The position numbers were made by a program, and so were the translations under genes. Shown here in pieces: positions 27,317 through 36,817 of a stretch of DNA of 64,000 nucleotides. Source of the DNA: Chryseobacterium antibioticum (lineage in GTDB: Bacteria > Bacteroidota > Bacteroidia > Flavobacteriales > Weeksellaceae). The DNA lies in the NCBI RefSeq assembly GCF_012927325.1, contig NZ_JABBGI010000023.1:1-64000 (forward strand), read 5' to 3'. The notes beneath the pieces were generated by a model. That model was not told the DNA's origin, searched no databases, and saw nothing but the letters and a program-made list of their open reading frames with translations. How positions within the stretch are numbered: the first letter of the stretch is position 1; the number at the start of each line of letters is the position of its first letter.

Positions 27317-28125
27317 AAAAAACTTTATTACTCACAGCATTAATATGCTCCTCATTCAGCCTTTACGCGCAGGACAAAAAAATAGCCGAAGAATGCTTTA
27401 AAAAAGCTGACTATAAATGTGCGGAAGAACAATACACCAAACTCTTGGAAAAAGAGCAGATCCAGAAGTATCAGTCTGAATATTATAATAGTCTCGGTAC
27501 CGCCCAAAGAAGGCTGGGGAAGACCGCATTAGCTTTAAAATCTTATGAATCTGCTTTGAAGACGAATCCTTTGTCGGCTCCGGTATATGCCAACCTGGCA
27601 TCACTGAACAGTCAGAAAGGAAACAAAACCAAAGCATTGGAATACATTTCCACCGGCCTTACCATCGATGCTGAGAATCCTGAATTTTACCTTACCCGTT
27701 CCAAGATCTATGACAGTCAGGGTAAAAAAGACCTTGCTCTGAATGACCTTAAACAGATCCTGACATTTGCGCCGGACAATATTTACGCAAAAACAGGATT
27801 GGCCAATCTGAAAAAAAATAATGGTGATCTGGAGGGTGCTTTAAAAGATTACAATCAGCTGATCTCTGAAAAACCGGAATCCCTTCTCTATAACGGAAGA
27901 GCAGATGTTTATTTTAAAATGAAAAAGCCTAAAGAAGCGCTTACGGATGCTAATAAAGCGATTTCCATTGATCCTAAATTTGCGCATTCTTATGTAACCA
28001 AAGCACTGGTTTTATTTGATACAGCAAAACCTAAGGAGGCCTGTGAAAATTTGAATAAAGCAGTAAGTTTAGGGTATGAAAAAGCTATTTTAGCAGATTA
28101 TTTTGCTAAGTGTGTTGCCAAATAA
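27313..28125 (+). CDS. Exported tetratricopeptide repeat protein
   Basis: 270 residues. Signal peptide (MKKTLLLTALICSSFSLYAQ), then about six TPR units from 22 onward, for example YNSLGTAQRRLGKTALALKSYESAL and YANLASLNSQKGNKTKALEYI. The final unit has KEACENLNKAVSLGYEKA. TPR arrays are protein-binding scaffolds; the partner is unknown. Its start overlaps the PAP2 stop (ATGA), suggesting translational coupling. Confidence 0.85.
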   Translation: MKKTLLLTALICSSFSLYAQDKKIAEECFKKADYKCAEEQYTKLLEKEQIQKYQSEYYNSLGTAQRRLGKTALALKSYESALKTNPLSAPVYANLASLNSQKGNKTKALEYISTGLTIDAENPEFYLTRSKIYDSQGKKDLALNDLKQILTFAPDNIYAKTGLANLKKNNGDLEGALKDYNQLISEKPESLLYNGRADVYFKMKKPKEALTDANKAISIDPKFAHSYVTKALVLFDTAKPKEACENLNKAVSLGYEKAILADYFAKCVAK

Positions 28126-28238
28126 ACCAATTGCACTTACAAAACTGTCCTGTAAAAATCTGTAACCCATTGAATAAAGCTAATACAGTAAATATAGAAT
28201 TCCGACTATTTTTGAACCCCATAAAGAAAGATATATAG

Positions 28239-28694
28239 ATGTTGAATATTGTTCTTGTAGAACCCGAAATTCCCAATAATACCGGTAACATAGGACGATT
28301 ATGTGTAGGGACAGAAAGTAAATTGCACTTAATTCACCCGTTTGGATTTGTCATTAATGATAAAAACCTCAAGAGATCCGGTCTGGATTATTGGGTGCAT
28401 CTCGATGTGTCTGAATATGCTAATGTAGAAGAATGGATGAACAGTATTCCGAATAGATCCCGTGTATTCCTAATGAGTTCACATGCAGAAAAATCATATT
28501 TGGAAAATGATTTCCAGGATGGGGACTGGCTGGTTTTTGGAAAGGAAAGTGTGGGTCTGAGTAAAGAAGTTCTGGATCAATTTCAAAATCATTTAACCAT
28601 TCCGATGTCCAAATTGATACGAAGTTTTAATATTGCCAATTCTGTTGCTTTTGTCATTGGCGAGGCAAAAAGGCAGATTGATCTGAAGGTGTAG
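28239..28694 (+). CDS. trmL: tRNA (cytidine/uridine-34 2'-O)-methyltransferase TrmL
   Basis: 151 residues of the SPOUT family. It methylates the wobble ribose of leucine tRNAs using S-adenosylmethionine. LVEPEIPNNTGNIGRLC at the N-terminus, FGKESVGLSKEVL and the knot-forming IPMSKLIRSFNIANSVA at the C-terminus are diagnostic. Length is typical. No operon partners are evident. Confidence 0.92.
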   Translation: MLNIVLVEPEIPNNTGNIGRLCVGTESKLHLIHPFGFVINDKNLKRSGLDYWVHLDVSEYANVEEWMNSIPNRSRVFLMSSHAEKSYLENDFQDGDWLVFGKESVGLSKEVLDQFQNHLTIPMSKLIRSFNIANSVAFVIGEAKRQIDLKV

Positions 28695-28730
28695 GAGATT
28701 GGTTGTTGGTTTTTAGTCTGTGTGTTAAGC

Positions 28731-28760
28731 TTGCAGTCTGATATCTAATATCTGAAATCT
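28731..28760 (+). repeat. Stuttered repeat, TCTGATA type
   Basis: AGTCTGATATCTAATATCTGAAATCT, about four units, abuts the 3' ends of the convergent trmL and rlmH genes. Confidence 0.55.
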
Positions 28761-28761
28761 A

Positions 28762-29235
28762 TTAATCATTATGATAAGGTTTCCCCTGTAAAATCTGATC
28801 AGCTCTGTAAAGTTGTTCAACAATAAATAAACGGATCATCTGATGCGTAAATGTCATTTTAGATAATGACATTTTTTCGTTGGCCCTGGTGTAGATTTCC
28901 TCTGAAAATCCATAAGCACCTCCAATCAGGATATGAACTTTTTTCACCGATGAATTCATCCAGGTATCAATTTTCTGGGCAAATTCACGACTGGTAAACT
29001 GTTTTCCTTTTTCGTCAAGGATCACAACGAGGTCATTTTTTTCAATATGATTCAAGAACAGCTTAGATTCCTCCTTCTTCAAAAGTTCAGGAGAAAGGTT
29101 TTTTGCATTTTTTACATCAGGAATTTCACAGATCTCAAAGTTCCAGTGCTTGGGAAGTCTGGTAAGATAATAACTGATCAGAGAGGTAATCTCTTTGTCA
29201 TCTGTTTTGCCGATACAAAGTAAGCCGATTCTCAT
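28762..29235 (-). CDS. rlmH: 23S rRNA pseudouridine-1915 N3-methyltransferase RlmH
   Basis: 157 residues, SPOUT family. It methylates pseudouridine 1915 in helix 69 of 23S rRNA within the assembled ribosome. MRIGLLCIGKTD, VILDEKGKQFTSREFA, ILIGGAYGFSEEI and the C-terminal SLSKMTFTHQMIRLFIVEQLYRA are the expected motifs. The length equals that of known RlmH proteins. Confidence 0.95.
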   Translation of the reverse strand: MRIGLLCIGKTDDKEITSLISYYLTRLPKHWNFEICEIPDVKNAKNLSPELLKKEESKLFLNHIEKNDLVVILDEKGKQFTSREFAQKIDTWMNSSVKKVHILIGGAYGFSEEIYTRANEKMSLSKMTFTHQMIRLFIVEQLYRADQILQGKPYHND

Positions 29236-29255
29236 GTATAAAGGATTTCAAAAGG

Positions 29256-29263
29256 CAAAGATA
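29256..29263 (-). promoter_or_regulatory. -7 promoter box of rlmH (TATCTTTG)
   Basis: The minus strand reads TATCTTTG 20 bases before the rlmH start, an exact TAnnTTTG; the -33 element is unclear. Confidence 0.5.
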
Positions 29264-29583
29264 CCAATTTTATGGTGGAAAATAAGGGAATAAGGATGAA
29301 AGCTGGGTTGCAAATGTTAAAATTGGAAACGCTTTTTATTTCAACGGTTTTTAATATTTTACTCATTTAGTTTTTAAATCCTTTCATTTTATACCTTTTC
29401 TATTGGGAGATGGAGACAGAACTTTTAATTCGTTCAATAATTGCCATTGATTAGCGGGTATGGTATTGGAATAAGGATGAAGAAAATGTTTATATTTGTA
29501 CAAAGACTTATGTAAAAACAGCAGATGTTTCTCCTCTTAAGGATATAAACTGAACTGTTTTTTAAGCGAAATGCACCAAATAG
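29264..29583. other. Intergenic region between divergent rlmH and yihY-like genes
   Basis: About 320 bases without a convincing gene. A TATATTTG at 29491-29498 is a candidate -7 box for the downstream membrane protein. The phrase GGAATAAGGATGAA occurs twice (29287-29300 and 29468-29481). Otherwise I see nothing. Confidence 0.5.
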
Positions 29584-30597
29584 ATGAGTATAAAAGTTCC
29601 CAGATTTATCTTGAAAATTCAAGAGTTTTTTGACGGTATACATATTCCTGTTTTAGGAATATCGCTCTGGCAGATGTTTCAGATCTATATTTCCGGAATT
29701 TTCAAAGGGAATATCGGCAGAAAAGCGGCGGCTATTTCGTGGAGCTTTACCATCAGTTTATTTCCGTTTCTCCTCTTTCTGCTTTCTGTTTTGCCTTATA
29801 TGCCGCACTATGATAAGCTGCAGTTTTATATTTTTGAAGTTCTGATGCATAATGTTTTTCCATCCAATATGGAAAGTGATGTAAGAGGATATATTGAAAC
29901 CAATATTATCCCGAATATGAAGGGAATCAGCAACCTGACGATTGTACTGGCACTGGTTTTTGCAACTAACGGAACTTTTTCATTGATTAATGGATTTAAT
30001 GAAAATTCAGACGAGAAGCTTACTGATGTAAAGGAATTTATTCTCTCATTTTTTATCACCATAGGTTTTATTACCATTGTCTTTCTGTCGCTTTTCGGGG
30101 TCTATTACGTGGAAGTTGTGATGAAACTTTTTACACCGGCTTATGATATTTCGTGGCTTGTAAAAAACCTTTCCAAGATCATTGGATTCGTATCTTTTCC
30201 ACTGTTCTATTTCATTTTATTAACCCTTTTTTACTGGCTGGGAACCGTAAAAATCGCCAGATTCAGACAGGCTGTTCCCGGAGCTATTTTAACCACTGTT
30301 CTGTTTGTACTGACTACTTTTATCTTTGCGATCTATGTAAAGGATATTGCGCGGTATAACGTTCTTTACGGATCCATTGGAAGTATGATCCTGTTGATGG
30401 TTTGGGTTAATGTGAACGTCTATCTGCTTTTATTCGGGAACGAACTGAATATGGCCCTCAGAAAGCTGAGGATAGAAAAACTGCTGTCTGATGAAATCAG
30501 AAGAGAAGCAGTTCATTACCACGGGGCCATTACAGAACCTAATCTGGAAAGCGATGATGAGCACAGAAGAAAACTGGAAGAAAAGAAAAAAGATTAA
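29584..30597 (+). CDS. YihY/BrkB-family inner-membrane protein
   Basis: 337 residues with about six membrane helices: AAISWSFTISLFPFLLFLLSVLP (near 52-74), LTIVLALVFATNGTFSLI, FILSFFITIGFITIVFLSLFG, then three more. The C-terminal motif YNVLYGSIGSMILLMVWVNVNVYLLLFG is the family hallmark, followed by a charged tail (HRRKLEEKKKD). The family was once called 'ribonuclease BN' by error; its role is unknown, perhaps envelope-lipid transport. It overlaps the convergent nhaA gene by four bases at the stop codons. Confidence 0.85.
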   Translation: MSIKVPRFILKIQEFFDGIHIPVLGISLWQMFQIYISGIFKGNIGRKAAAISWSFTISLFPFLLFLLSVLPYMPHYDKLQFYIFEVLMHNVFPSNMESDVRGYIETNIIPNMKGISNLTIVLALVFATNGTFSLINGFNENSDEKLTDVKEFILSFFITIGFITIVFLSLFGVYYVEVVMKLFTPAYDISWLVKNLSKIIGFVSFPLFYFILLTLFYWLGTVKIARFRQAVPGAILTTVLFVLTTFIFAIYVKDIARYNVLYGSIGSMILLMVWVNVNVYLLLFGNELNMALRKLRIEKLLSDEIRREAVHYHGAITEPNLESDDEHRRKLEEKKKD

Positions 30598-31772
30598 TTT
30601 TCTATCTCGTTCATATCTTTTTTAGAACTCATACTTAATATTACAAATCCTAAAACTGCGGCTAGGAAAGAAGCGATCAGAATTGCAAATTTAGCCTCAT
30701 CCTGAATCGGAATATCATCTTTAAAGGAAAGCAATGCAATAAAAATAGACATTGTGAATCCTATTCCTGCCAATAATCCAACGCCTGCCATCTGTGGCCA
30801 GGTACTGTTTTGAGGCAGTGAACTGAGCTTTAATTTAATGGCGATGAAAGAAAACAGATTGATTCCGATCAGTTTTCCCAATATCAGCCCGCAGATAATT
30901 CCCAAACCTAATGTACTTGTAACTCCTGCTACCATTTCACTGGTAAAAGCAATATTGGTATTCGTCAAAGCAAATATCGGCATGATCAGAAAGCTTACCG
31001 GAAAATGAAGCTTATGTTCAAGTTTTTCAAGAGGAGAAATTTCTACATTAGAGGCATTGGTAGGAATAGAGAACGCCAGTAAAACGCCAGCTATTGTTGC
31101 ATGAATTCCGGAATGATGCAGGAAATACCATAAAAACAACCCGGGAATAATATAAAAAATAAGACGGGTAACCTTTAAAAAGTTTAACAGAAACAATAAA
31201 GCTGCTGTTCCAAAAGATAACAACAAATAAGTCCAGTGGATCTGTTCTGTATAAAAAACAGCAATCACCAGAATAGCACCCAGATCATCTACAATGGCCA
31301 ATGCTGCAAGGAATATCTTGATTGAATTCGGGATCTTTTTTCCCAGCATCGAAATAATGGCCAGGGAGAAAGCAATATCTGTAGCCATGGGAATTCCCCA
31401 GCCACTGCCGTATTTTGTTCCGCTATTGAAAAAGGTATAGATTACCGCAGGAACCAGCATTCCGCCTACAGCTGCAAAAATAGGCAATGAGGCATTTTTA
31501 AAAGAAGACAGTTCGCCTTCTACCATTTCTCTCTTGATCTCAAGCCCGACCAGGAGGAAGAAAACAGCCATCAGCCCATCATTGATCCAGATACTCACAG
31601 GATAGGTAAGATGGAATAGATGAGTACCCACTTCCTTATCTAAAAAGTGCTGAAAACCTTCACCGGCAGACGAATTAGCGATTAATAATGAAACCAGTAC
31701 ACAGAAAATAAGTATAATTCCAGATGCCTGGTTACTGCTGAAAAATTTTTTAAAATATAGAGATAAATTCAT
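30594..31772 (-). CDS. nhaA: Na+/H+ antiporter NhaA
   Basis: 392 residues, about twelve helices. It exports sodium in exchange for protons, giving pH and salt tolerance. WINDGLMAVFFLLVGLEIKREMVEGEL, PMATDIAFSLAIISMLG and the ion-site pair in AALAIVDDLGAILVIA (the E. coli Asp163/Asp164 equivalent) are all present. The gene follows relA/spoT with two bases between stop and start, so the two are probably co-transcribed. Confidence 0.95.
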   Translation of the reverse strand: MNLSLYFKKFFSSNQASGIILIFCVLVSLLIANSSAGEGFQHFLDKEVGTHLFHLTYPVSIWINDGLMAVFFLLVGLEIKREMVEGELSSFKNASLPIFAAVGGMLVPAVIYTFFNSGTKYGSGWGIPMATDIAFSLAIISMLGKKIPNSIKIFLAALAIVDDLGAILVIAVFYTEQIHWTYLLLSFGTAALLFLLNFLKVTRLIFYIIPGLFLWYFLHHSGIHATIAGVLLAFSIPTNASNVEISPLEKLEHKLHFPVSFLIMPIFALTNTNIAFTSEMVAGVTSTLGLGIICGLILGKLIGINLFSFIAIKLKLSSLPQNSTWPQMAGVGLLAGIGFTMSIFIALLSFKDDIPIQDEAKFAILIASFLAAVLGFVILSMSSKKDMNEIEN

Positions 31773-31774
31773 GC

Positions 31775-33985
31775 TTATGATTGTAATCGTCTCACGATGG
31801 AAACGCCGTCGATGTCTTTGAGTTTTTTAAATGTCTCTTCCAGCTGACCTTTATTTTTAACTTCAAGGTTAATATTTCCTGTAAAGATACCATTATTGGA
31901 TTCTATGGACATACTTTTCATATCCATTCCCATACTTCCGCTGATCACGGTCGTAATATCATTGATCATTCCCATTCTGTCAAGACCTTCGATTTCGATC
32001 TTCACTCTGTTCTTAAAGCTTTCCGCATTCACCCATTTGGCAGGGATCACACGGTAATCATACTGTGCTCTCAGATTGATTGCATTCGGGCAGTTGTCGC
32101 TGTGAACTTTAATACCGTCGGAAATGGTAATAAATCCGAAAATTTTGTCACCAGGGATTACCGTACAGCATTTCGCATAGCTGTAGTTGAGCTTTTCTTC
32201 ATCTTTTCCGAAAATGATCATGTCAAGGTTTTGCTCTTTCGGCTCCTCAAAATGTTGGTTTTTTGGGGGTGATTTTCTAAACCTTGAAAGTAAATTATTG
32301 AATACATTTTTACTTTCAATATATTTTCTCAGGCTACTGACATCCAGTTCATTGCTTTGGAATTTAAGGAACAGATCCTGAGACGTTTTCAGATTAAAGA
32401 ACTTCTGCAGTTTATTGATCTCTTCATCGTTAAAGTTGATCTTGGCATGACGCAGCTTTCTCTGGAGAATTTCTTTTCCTTCTTCTACCAGCTGATTCTT
32501 CTGGGAATTCAGGTAACTTTTGATCTTGGACTTCGCTTTGGAAGTTACTACAAATTCCAGCCAGTCAGACTTAGGTTTTTGGTTCTGTGAAGATAAGATA
32601 TCAATCTGATCCCCATTTTGAAGAACATACGAAATAGGAACCAGCTTGCCATTGATCTTCGCTCCGAGACACTTCATTCCAAGGTCAGAGTGAACGGAAA
32701 AAGCAAAATCTAAAGCCGTCGCATTAGTCGGAAGGATCTTGATTTCTCCTTTTGGAGTAAATACAAATACTTCTTTAGAATATAAATTGAGTTTAATATT
32801 ATCTAATAGCTCAGATGTCGAAAGGTTTTGCTGTTGTTCAAGCACTTCACGGATCTCAGTGACCCATTTTTCAAAATTCCGGTCATCGGAGCTTTGCTTG
32901 TAGCCTTCTTTGTATTTGTAGTGCGCAGCGACTCCTTTTTCTGCAATTTCATTCATCCTTTCCGAACGGATCTGTACTTCGATCCATTTTCTATCCGGTC
33001 CAAGAACCGTTAAATGAAGACTCTCATACCCTGTAGAACGGGGCTGTGTAATCCAGTCTCTCATTCTTGACGGGTTACTGTGATAAACATCCGTTACGAT
33101 AGAGTAGATTTTCCAGGCCAGAAATTTTTCATTTTTAGCATCTGACTTATAAATGATTCTGATGGCATAATTGTCGAAGACCTCCTCAAAAGAAACGCCC
33201 TGCTTCAGCATTTTTCTGTAAATAGAGGAAATAGCTTTTGCGCGGCCTTTGATTGTGAAATTCAGACCTTCTTCCTTGAGTCTTTCTGAAACTTCAGTTT
33301 TAAATTCTTCAATATATCTTTCACGGTTTTCTTTGGCAGATTCCAATTTCTCCGTGATCTCGTTATAAACTTCCGGATTGTTATATTTTAAAGAAAGATC
33401 TTCAAGCTCTGATTTGATATTATACAAACCCAAACGGTGCGCCATGGGCGCATAAATGTAAACCGTTTCTGAAGCAATTTTTTTCTGCTTATCCGGAGCC
33501 ATACTTTCCAGCGTTCGCATATTGTGAAGTCGGTCGGCAATTTTGATGAGAATAACCCTGAAATCTTCGGATAGTGTCAATAACAGTTTTCTGTAATTTT
33601 CAGACTGCACAGAAATGTTCTGATGATTCATGATAGAGATCTTTGTAAGACCGTTCACGATGTTCGCGATCTTTTCTCCAAAGATCTTTTTCAGATCTTC
33701 GTAGGTATAGTCCGAATCCTCAATAACGTCGTGCAGCAAGGCACAGGCAATAGAAGTAGCCCCCAATCCAATCTCAGTTGCTACAATTTTAGCAACGGCA
33801 ATGGGGTGGTAGATATAAGGCTCGCCTGATTTTCTCCTTTGATCCTTATGAGCATCCAATGCAATATCGAATGCCTTCCGGATGAGCTTGTTATTTTCCT
33901 CGTCCAGAGTCCTGTATGTGTTTGAAATCAAGTCCTTATATCGGGCAAGGATCTCCTTATTTTCCTGTTCTAAATCGTAACTCAT
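31775..33985 (-). CDS. Bifunctional (p)ppGpp synthetase/hydrolase (RelA/SpoT type)
   Basis: 736 residues with the full Rel layout. The HD hydrolase domain has His60 and the ALLHDVIEDSDY pair His85/Asp86. The synthetase domain has KAISSIYRKMLKQG, YAIRIIYKS, RSTGYESLHLTVLG and EVQIRSERMNEIAEKGVAAHYKYK. A TGS domain (VFVFTPKGEIKILPTNATALDFAF) precedes a helical region with YAKCCTVIPGD and a C-terminal ACT domain (KIEIEGLDRMGMINDIT). Both active sites look intact, so it should both make and destroy the stringent-response alarmone. nhaA is directly downstream. Confidence 0.93.
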   Translation of the reverse strand: MSYDLEQENKEILARYKDLISNTYRTLDEENNKLIRKAFDIALDAHKDQRRKSGEPYIYHPIAVAKIVATEIGLGATSIACALLHDVIEDSDYTYEDLKKIFGEKIANIVNGLTKISIMNHQNISVQSENYRKLLLTLSEDFRVILIKIADRLHNMRTLESMAPDKQKKIASETVYIYAPMAHRLGLYNIKSELEDLSLKYNNPEVYNEITEKLESAKENRERYIEEFKTEVSERLKEEGLNFTIKGRAKAISSIYRKMLKQGVSFEEVFDNYAIRIIYKSDAKNEKFLAWKIYSIVTDVYHSNPSRMRDWITQPRSTGYESLHLTVLGPDRKWIEVQIRSERMNEIAEKGVAAHYKYKEGYKQSSDDRNFEKWVTEIREVLEQQQNLSTSELLDNIKLNLYSKEVFVFTPKGEIKILPTNATALDFAFSVHSDLGMKCLGAKINGKLVPISYVLQNGDQIDILSSQNQKPKSDWLEFVVTSKAKSKIKSYLNSQKNQLVEEGKEILQRKLRHAKINFNDEEINKLQKFFNLKTSQDLFLKFQSNELDVSSLRKYIESKNVFNNLLSRFRKSPPKNQHFEEPKEQNLDMIIFGKDEEKLNYSYAKCCTVIPGDKIFGFITISDGIKVHSDNCPNAINLRAQYDYRVIPAKWVNAESFKNRVKIEIEGLDRMGMINDITTVISGSMGMDMKSMSIESNNGIFTGNINLEVKNKGQLEETFKKLKDIDGVSIVRRLQS

Positions 33986-34041
33986 TTGTGTTAATGCCTA
34001 TATTTAGACGAAAATACGAAATTTTTTAAACTTTTCAAACA

Positions 34042-34070
34042 TAAAAAATCCGCAGAAGGCTCTGCGGATT
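34042..34070 (-). terminator. Terminator after the stress-protein-like gene
   Basis: AATCCGCAGA and TCTGCGGATT form a ten-pair stem with AGGC loop; on the minus strand it is followed by TTTTTT. It isolates the upstream small gene from relA/spoT. Confidence 0.8.
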
Positions 34071-34096
34071 CCCGGTTATTAGATTTTATGTTTTCG

Positions 34097-34462
34097 TCAG
34101 AATTTCACTTCTGAATCCATGCCGCTGCTTGATGCCTTTATTTTCACATCGGGGCTGTTATGGATTTCGGCTCTGTTTCTGGCATCAATAAATCGTTTAA
34201 TGTGGTCATAATGTGCCTGGCCAATACCCATATTCTCGAATAAATAGGTCTTTAATACTGAATTTTGGCTAAAAATACTCCGGGCGACATCAGTTTGGTT
34301 ATTATCTTTTACCGCAACACTCGCCAGATACTGTGAGGTATCAGAGCCGTCATTAAGGTATACTATGTAATCTGAATTTTCAAATCCTGAATTTTCCAGA
34401 TCGGCTTCAAGCTTTTTGTAATCGCTGTGATGTGCAAATAATCCAGCTAATATATTTGACAT
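34097..34462 (-). CDS. Small protein, possibly general-stress-protein (YflT)-like
   Basis: 121 residues from the ATG at 34462; a TTG six bases upstream also keeps the frame open. It is soluble and acidic. The N-terminal 'LFAHHSDYKKLEADLENSGF..SDYIVYL' resembles the alpha/beta start of proteins similar to YflT/GsiB-linked 'general stress protein 17M', in which a short strand, helix and strand are repeated. The resemblance is weak. A segment near 95 has DARNRAEIHNSPDVKIKASSSG. Monocistronic, with a terminator behind and about 390 bases of gene-free DNA in front. Function unknown. Confidence 0.55.
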   Translation of the reverse strand: MSNILAGLFAHHSDYKKLEADLENSGFENSDYIVYLNDGSDTSQYLASVAVKDNNQTDVARSIFSQNSVLKTYLFENMGIGQAHYDHIKRFIDARNRAEIHNSPDVKIKASSSGMDSEVKF

Positions 34463-34798
34463 AAGCAATAGTTTTTAAATTGTACTTAAAGGTAATAAAT
34501 ATTTTTCAATATTGGTAGTGTTAATTTAATAAAATTTACAATTTATTATTTTATCTATAATATAATGTTAAAATGTTTGAAAATATCTATTGAACATGTG
34601 TTTAATTTTAGTGATGATGTAAAATATAAAATTGTGGGAAATGAAATGCATTAATCTTTATAGAGGCTTATTCTGAGATTAAATGAATAGAGGTTAAATC
34701 CGTCTGCTAGGGAATATGTTTATAGGATTTGTTAATCTGCGCCATTTGTGAAATCTGCGGGAATAAAAATATTCATTCTTAAGCATCTTTATCTACAT
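34463..34798. other. AT-rich intergenic region upstream of the small stress-like gene
   Basis: No convincing gene. It is very AT-rich up to about 34640. Bases 34727-34762 hold the phrase GTTAATCTGCGCCATTTGTG followed by AAATCTGCGGG, a stuttered AATCTGCG pair that looks like another degenerate repeat. Confidence 0.4.
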
Positions 34799-34820
34799 AA
34801 AAAAACGGACCGAAGCCCGT
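34799..34820 (-). terminator. Terminator after acs
   Basis: On the minus strand ACGGGC and GTCCGT pair around a TTCG tetraloop, followed by seven T, 29 bases past the acs stop. Confidence 0.8.
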
Positions 34821-34848
34821 TTCTATATCATATGGTCTGAAATTTAAC

Positions 34849-36756
34849 CTAAATTCTTTCATTCTTGATTTCCTCCACAATTTCAGGATTCAACAACGTA
34901 GAAATATCTCCGAAATTACTGAAATCTCCTTCCGCAATTTTTCTCAGGATCCTACGCATGATTTTTCCCGAACGTGTTTTAGGAAGTCCTGAAACAAACT
35001 GTATCTTATCCAGTTTAGCGATCGGTCCTATCTGGTCAGAAATAAGCTGGTTAATCTCCTTCTTAAGATTTTCTTTGTCACGGCCTTCTCCGGTTTCTTT
35101 TAAGATCACGAAACCGTATAAAGCATTTCCTTTAATATCGTGAGGGTAACCCACAATCGCAGATTCTGCAACGGCAGGATGTTCATTGATGCTGTCTTCA
35201 ATAGGGGCTGTTCCTAAATTATGTCCGGAAACAATAATCACATCATCTACACGGCCTGTAATTCTGTAATATCCGACTTCATCCCTTAAAGCACCGTCAC
35301 CTGTGAAATATTTCCCCGGAAAAGCACTGAAATAGGTTTCCTTGTATCGCTGATGGTCGCCCCAGATGGTTCTTGCAATTCCCGGCCATGGAAAGCGGAT
35401 GCACAGATTTCCGGTTACCTGATTGCCTGTAATTTCATTACGTTTATCATCCATCAATACAGGTTGGATTCCAGGAAGTGGAAGTGTGGCATAGGTGGGT
35501 TTAGTTGGGGTAACAAAAGGAAGCGGTGAGATCATGATTCCACCTGTTTCTGTCTGCCACCAGGTATCAACAACCGGGCATTTTTTCTTTCCTACATGAT
35601 CATTGAACCAGTGCCATGCTTCTTCATTGATGGGCTCACCCACAGAGCCAATGACCTTCAAAGTACTTAGATCGTGCTTATCTACCCATTCTGAGCTTTC
35701 TTTGGCTAATGAACGGATGGCGGTAGGAGCAGTGTAGAATTGAGTGATCTTATGTTTTTCGATAACTTCCCAGAAACGGTCCGGTTCAGGATAAGTAGGC
35801 ACCCCTTCAAAAATTACGGTGGTTGCTCCGTTAAGCAGCGGTCCGTATAAGATGTATGAATGTCCTGTGATCCACCCGATATCGGCTGTACACCAGTAAA
35901 TATCATTTTCCTTATAATTGAATACATTTTTAAAAGTGTAAGCAGTGTACACCATGTAGCCTGCAGAAGTGTGAAGCATTCCCTTTGGTTTTCCCGTAGA
36001 ACCTGACGTGTAGAGGATGAAAAGAGGATCTTCGGCATCCATGATCACGGTAACGAAATCAGCGGAAGCTTTTTCGTAAAGATCAGCCATCCAGTGGTCT
36101 CTGCCTTCTTTCATTTTGATCTCGTTGTGGGTTCTTTTCACTACGAGAATGGATTCTACACTCGGTGTTTTTTCTGAAGCTTCATCTACAATGCTTTTCA
36201 GATCCAGAACTTTATTTCCTCTGTAGCTACCGTCTGAGGTGATGATCATTTTGGCATTACAGTCATTAACTCTTGAAGCTACGGCTGAGGCAGAAAACCC
36301 TGCAAATATAACAGAATGTACGGCGCCCAATTTAGCACAGGCAAGCATGGTTATGGCCAGTTCTGGGATCATGGGAAGGTAGATGCAGACTCTGTCGCCT
36401 TTTTCAATTCCCATTTCACGTAAAACATTGGCTGTTTTATTGACGCGGGTATATAATTCATTGTAGGAAATATGTTGTGCCTGCTCTTTAGGATCGTTAG
36501 GCTCCCAAATGATGGCTGTTTTTTCTCCTCTTACTGCAAGATGTCTGTCGATACAGTTTTTAGTGATATTTAATTTAGCATTCTTAAACCATGTGATCTT
36601 GGCTTCATTCATATCATACTTAACCACCTTGCTCCATCTTTGGTACCAGACAAAATTTTGATCGGCAATCTTATCCCAGAATTTTTTAGGATTTTTAATA
36701 GACTTTTTGTACTCTTCAAAATAATGTGGCAGATCTTCAATTAAGTAATTTCTCAT
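34849..36756 (-). CDS. acs: Acetate-CoA ligase (acetyl-CoA synthetase)
   Basis: 635 residues. Activates acetate to acetyl-CoA through acetyl-AMP. The AMP-binding signature YTSGSTGKPKGMLHTSAGY, VDTWWQTETGGIM and the hinge/C-terminal GRVDDVIIVSGHNLGTAPIE are present. The catalytic, normally acetylatable lysine lies in TRSGKIMRRILR near residue 595. Length is typical. It is the last gene of a co-directional series that starts with a porin and includes a sensor-transporter, indicating acetate or a related acid as the substrate of the locus. Confidence 0.93.
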   Translation of the reverse strand: MRNYLIEDLPHYFEEYKKSIKNPKKFWDKIADQNFVWYQRWSKVVKYDMNEAKITWFKNAKLNITKNCIDRHLAVRGEKTAIIWEPNDPKEQAQHISYNELYTRVNKTANVLREMGIEKGDRVCIYLPMIPELAITMLACAKLGAVHSVIFAGFSASAVASRVNDCNAKMIITSDGSYRGNKVLDLKSIVDEASEKTPSVESILVVKRTHNEIKMKEGRDHWMADLYEKASADFVTVIMDAEDPLFILYTSGSTGKPKGMLHTSAGYMVYTAYTFKNVFNYKENDIYWCTADIGWITGHSYILYGPLLNGATTVIFEGVPTYPEPDRFWEVIEKHKITQFYTAPTAIRSLAKESSEWVDKHDLSTLKVIGSVGEPINEEAWHWFNDHVGKKKCPVVDTWWQTETGGIMISPLPFVTPTKPTYATLPLPGIQPVLMDDKRNEITGNQVTGNLCIRFPWPGIARTIWGDHQRYKETYFSAFPGKYFTGDGALRDEVGYYRITGRVDDVIIVSGHNLGTAPIEDSINEHPAVAESAIVGYPHDIKGNALYGFVILKETGEGRDKENLKKEINQLISDQIGPIAKLDKIQFVSGLPKTRSGKIMRRILRKIAEGDFSNFGDISTLLNPEIVEEIKNERI

Positions 36757-36817
36757 ATCCCTTCTTTTTTTTGAAATTTGAATTTTATTAATATTAAATA
36801 TATGTTTAATTTATGGC

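Noticed and set aside
34463..34798. Possible small gene or RNA in the AT-rich gap
   Set aside because: No frame with protein character, no terminator-bounded unit and no clear promoter on either strand.
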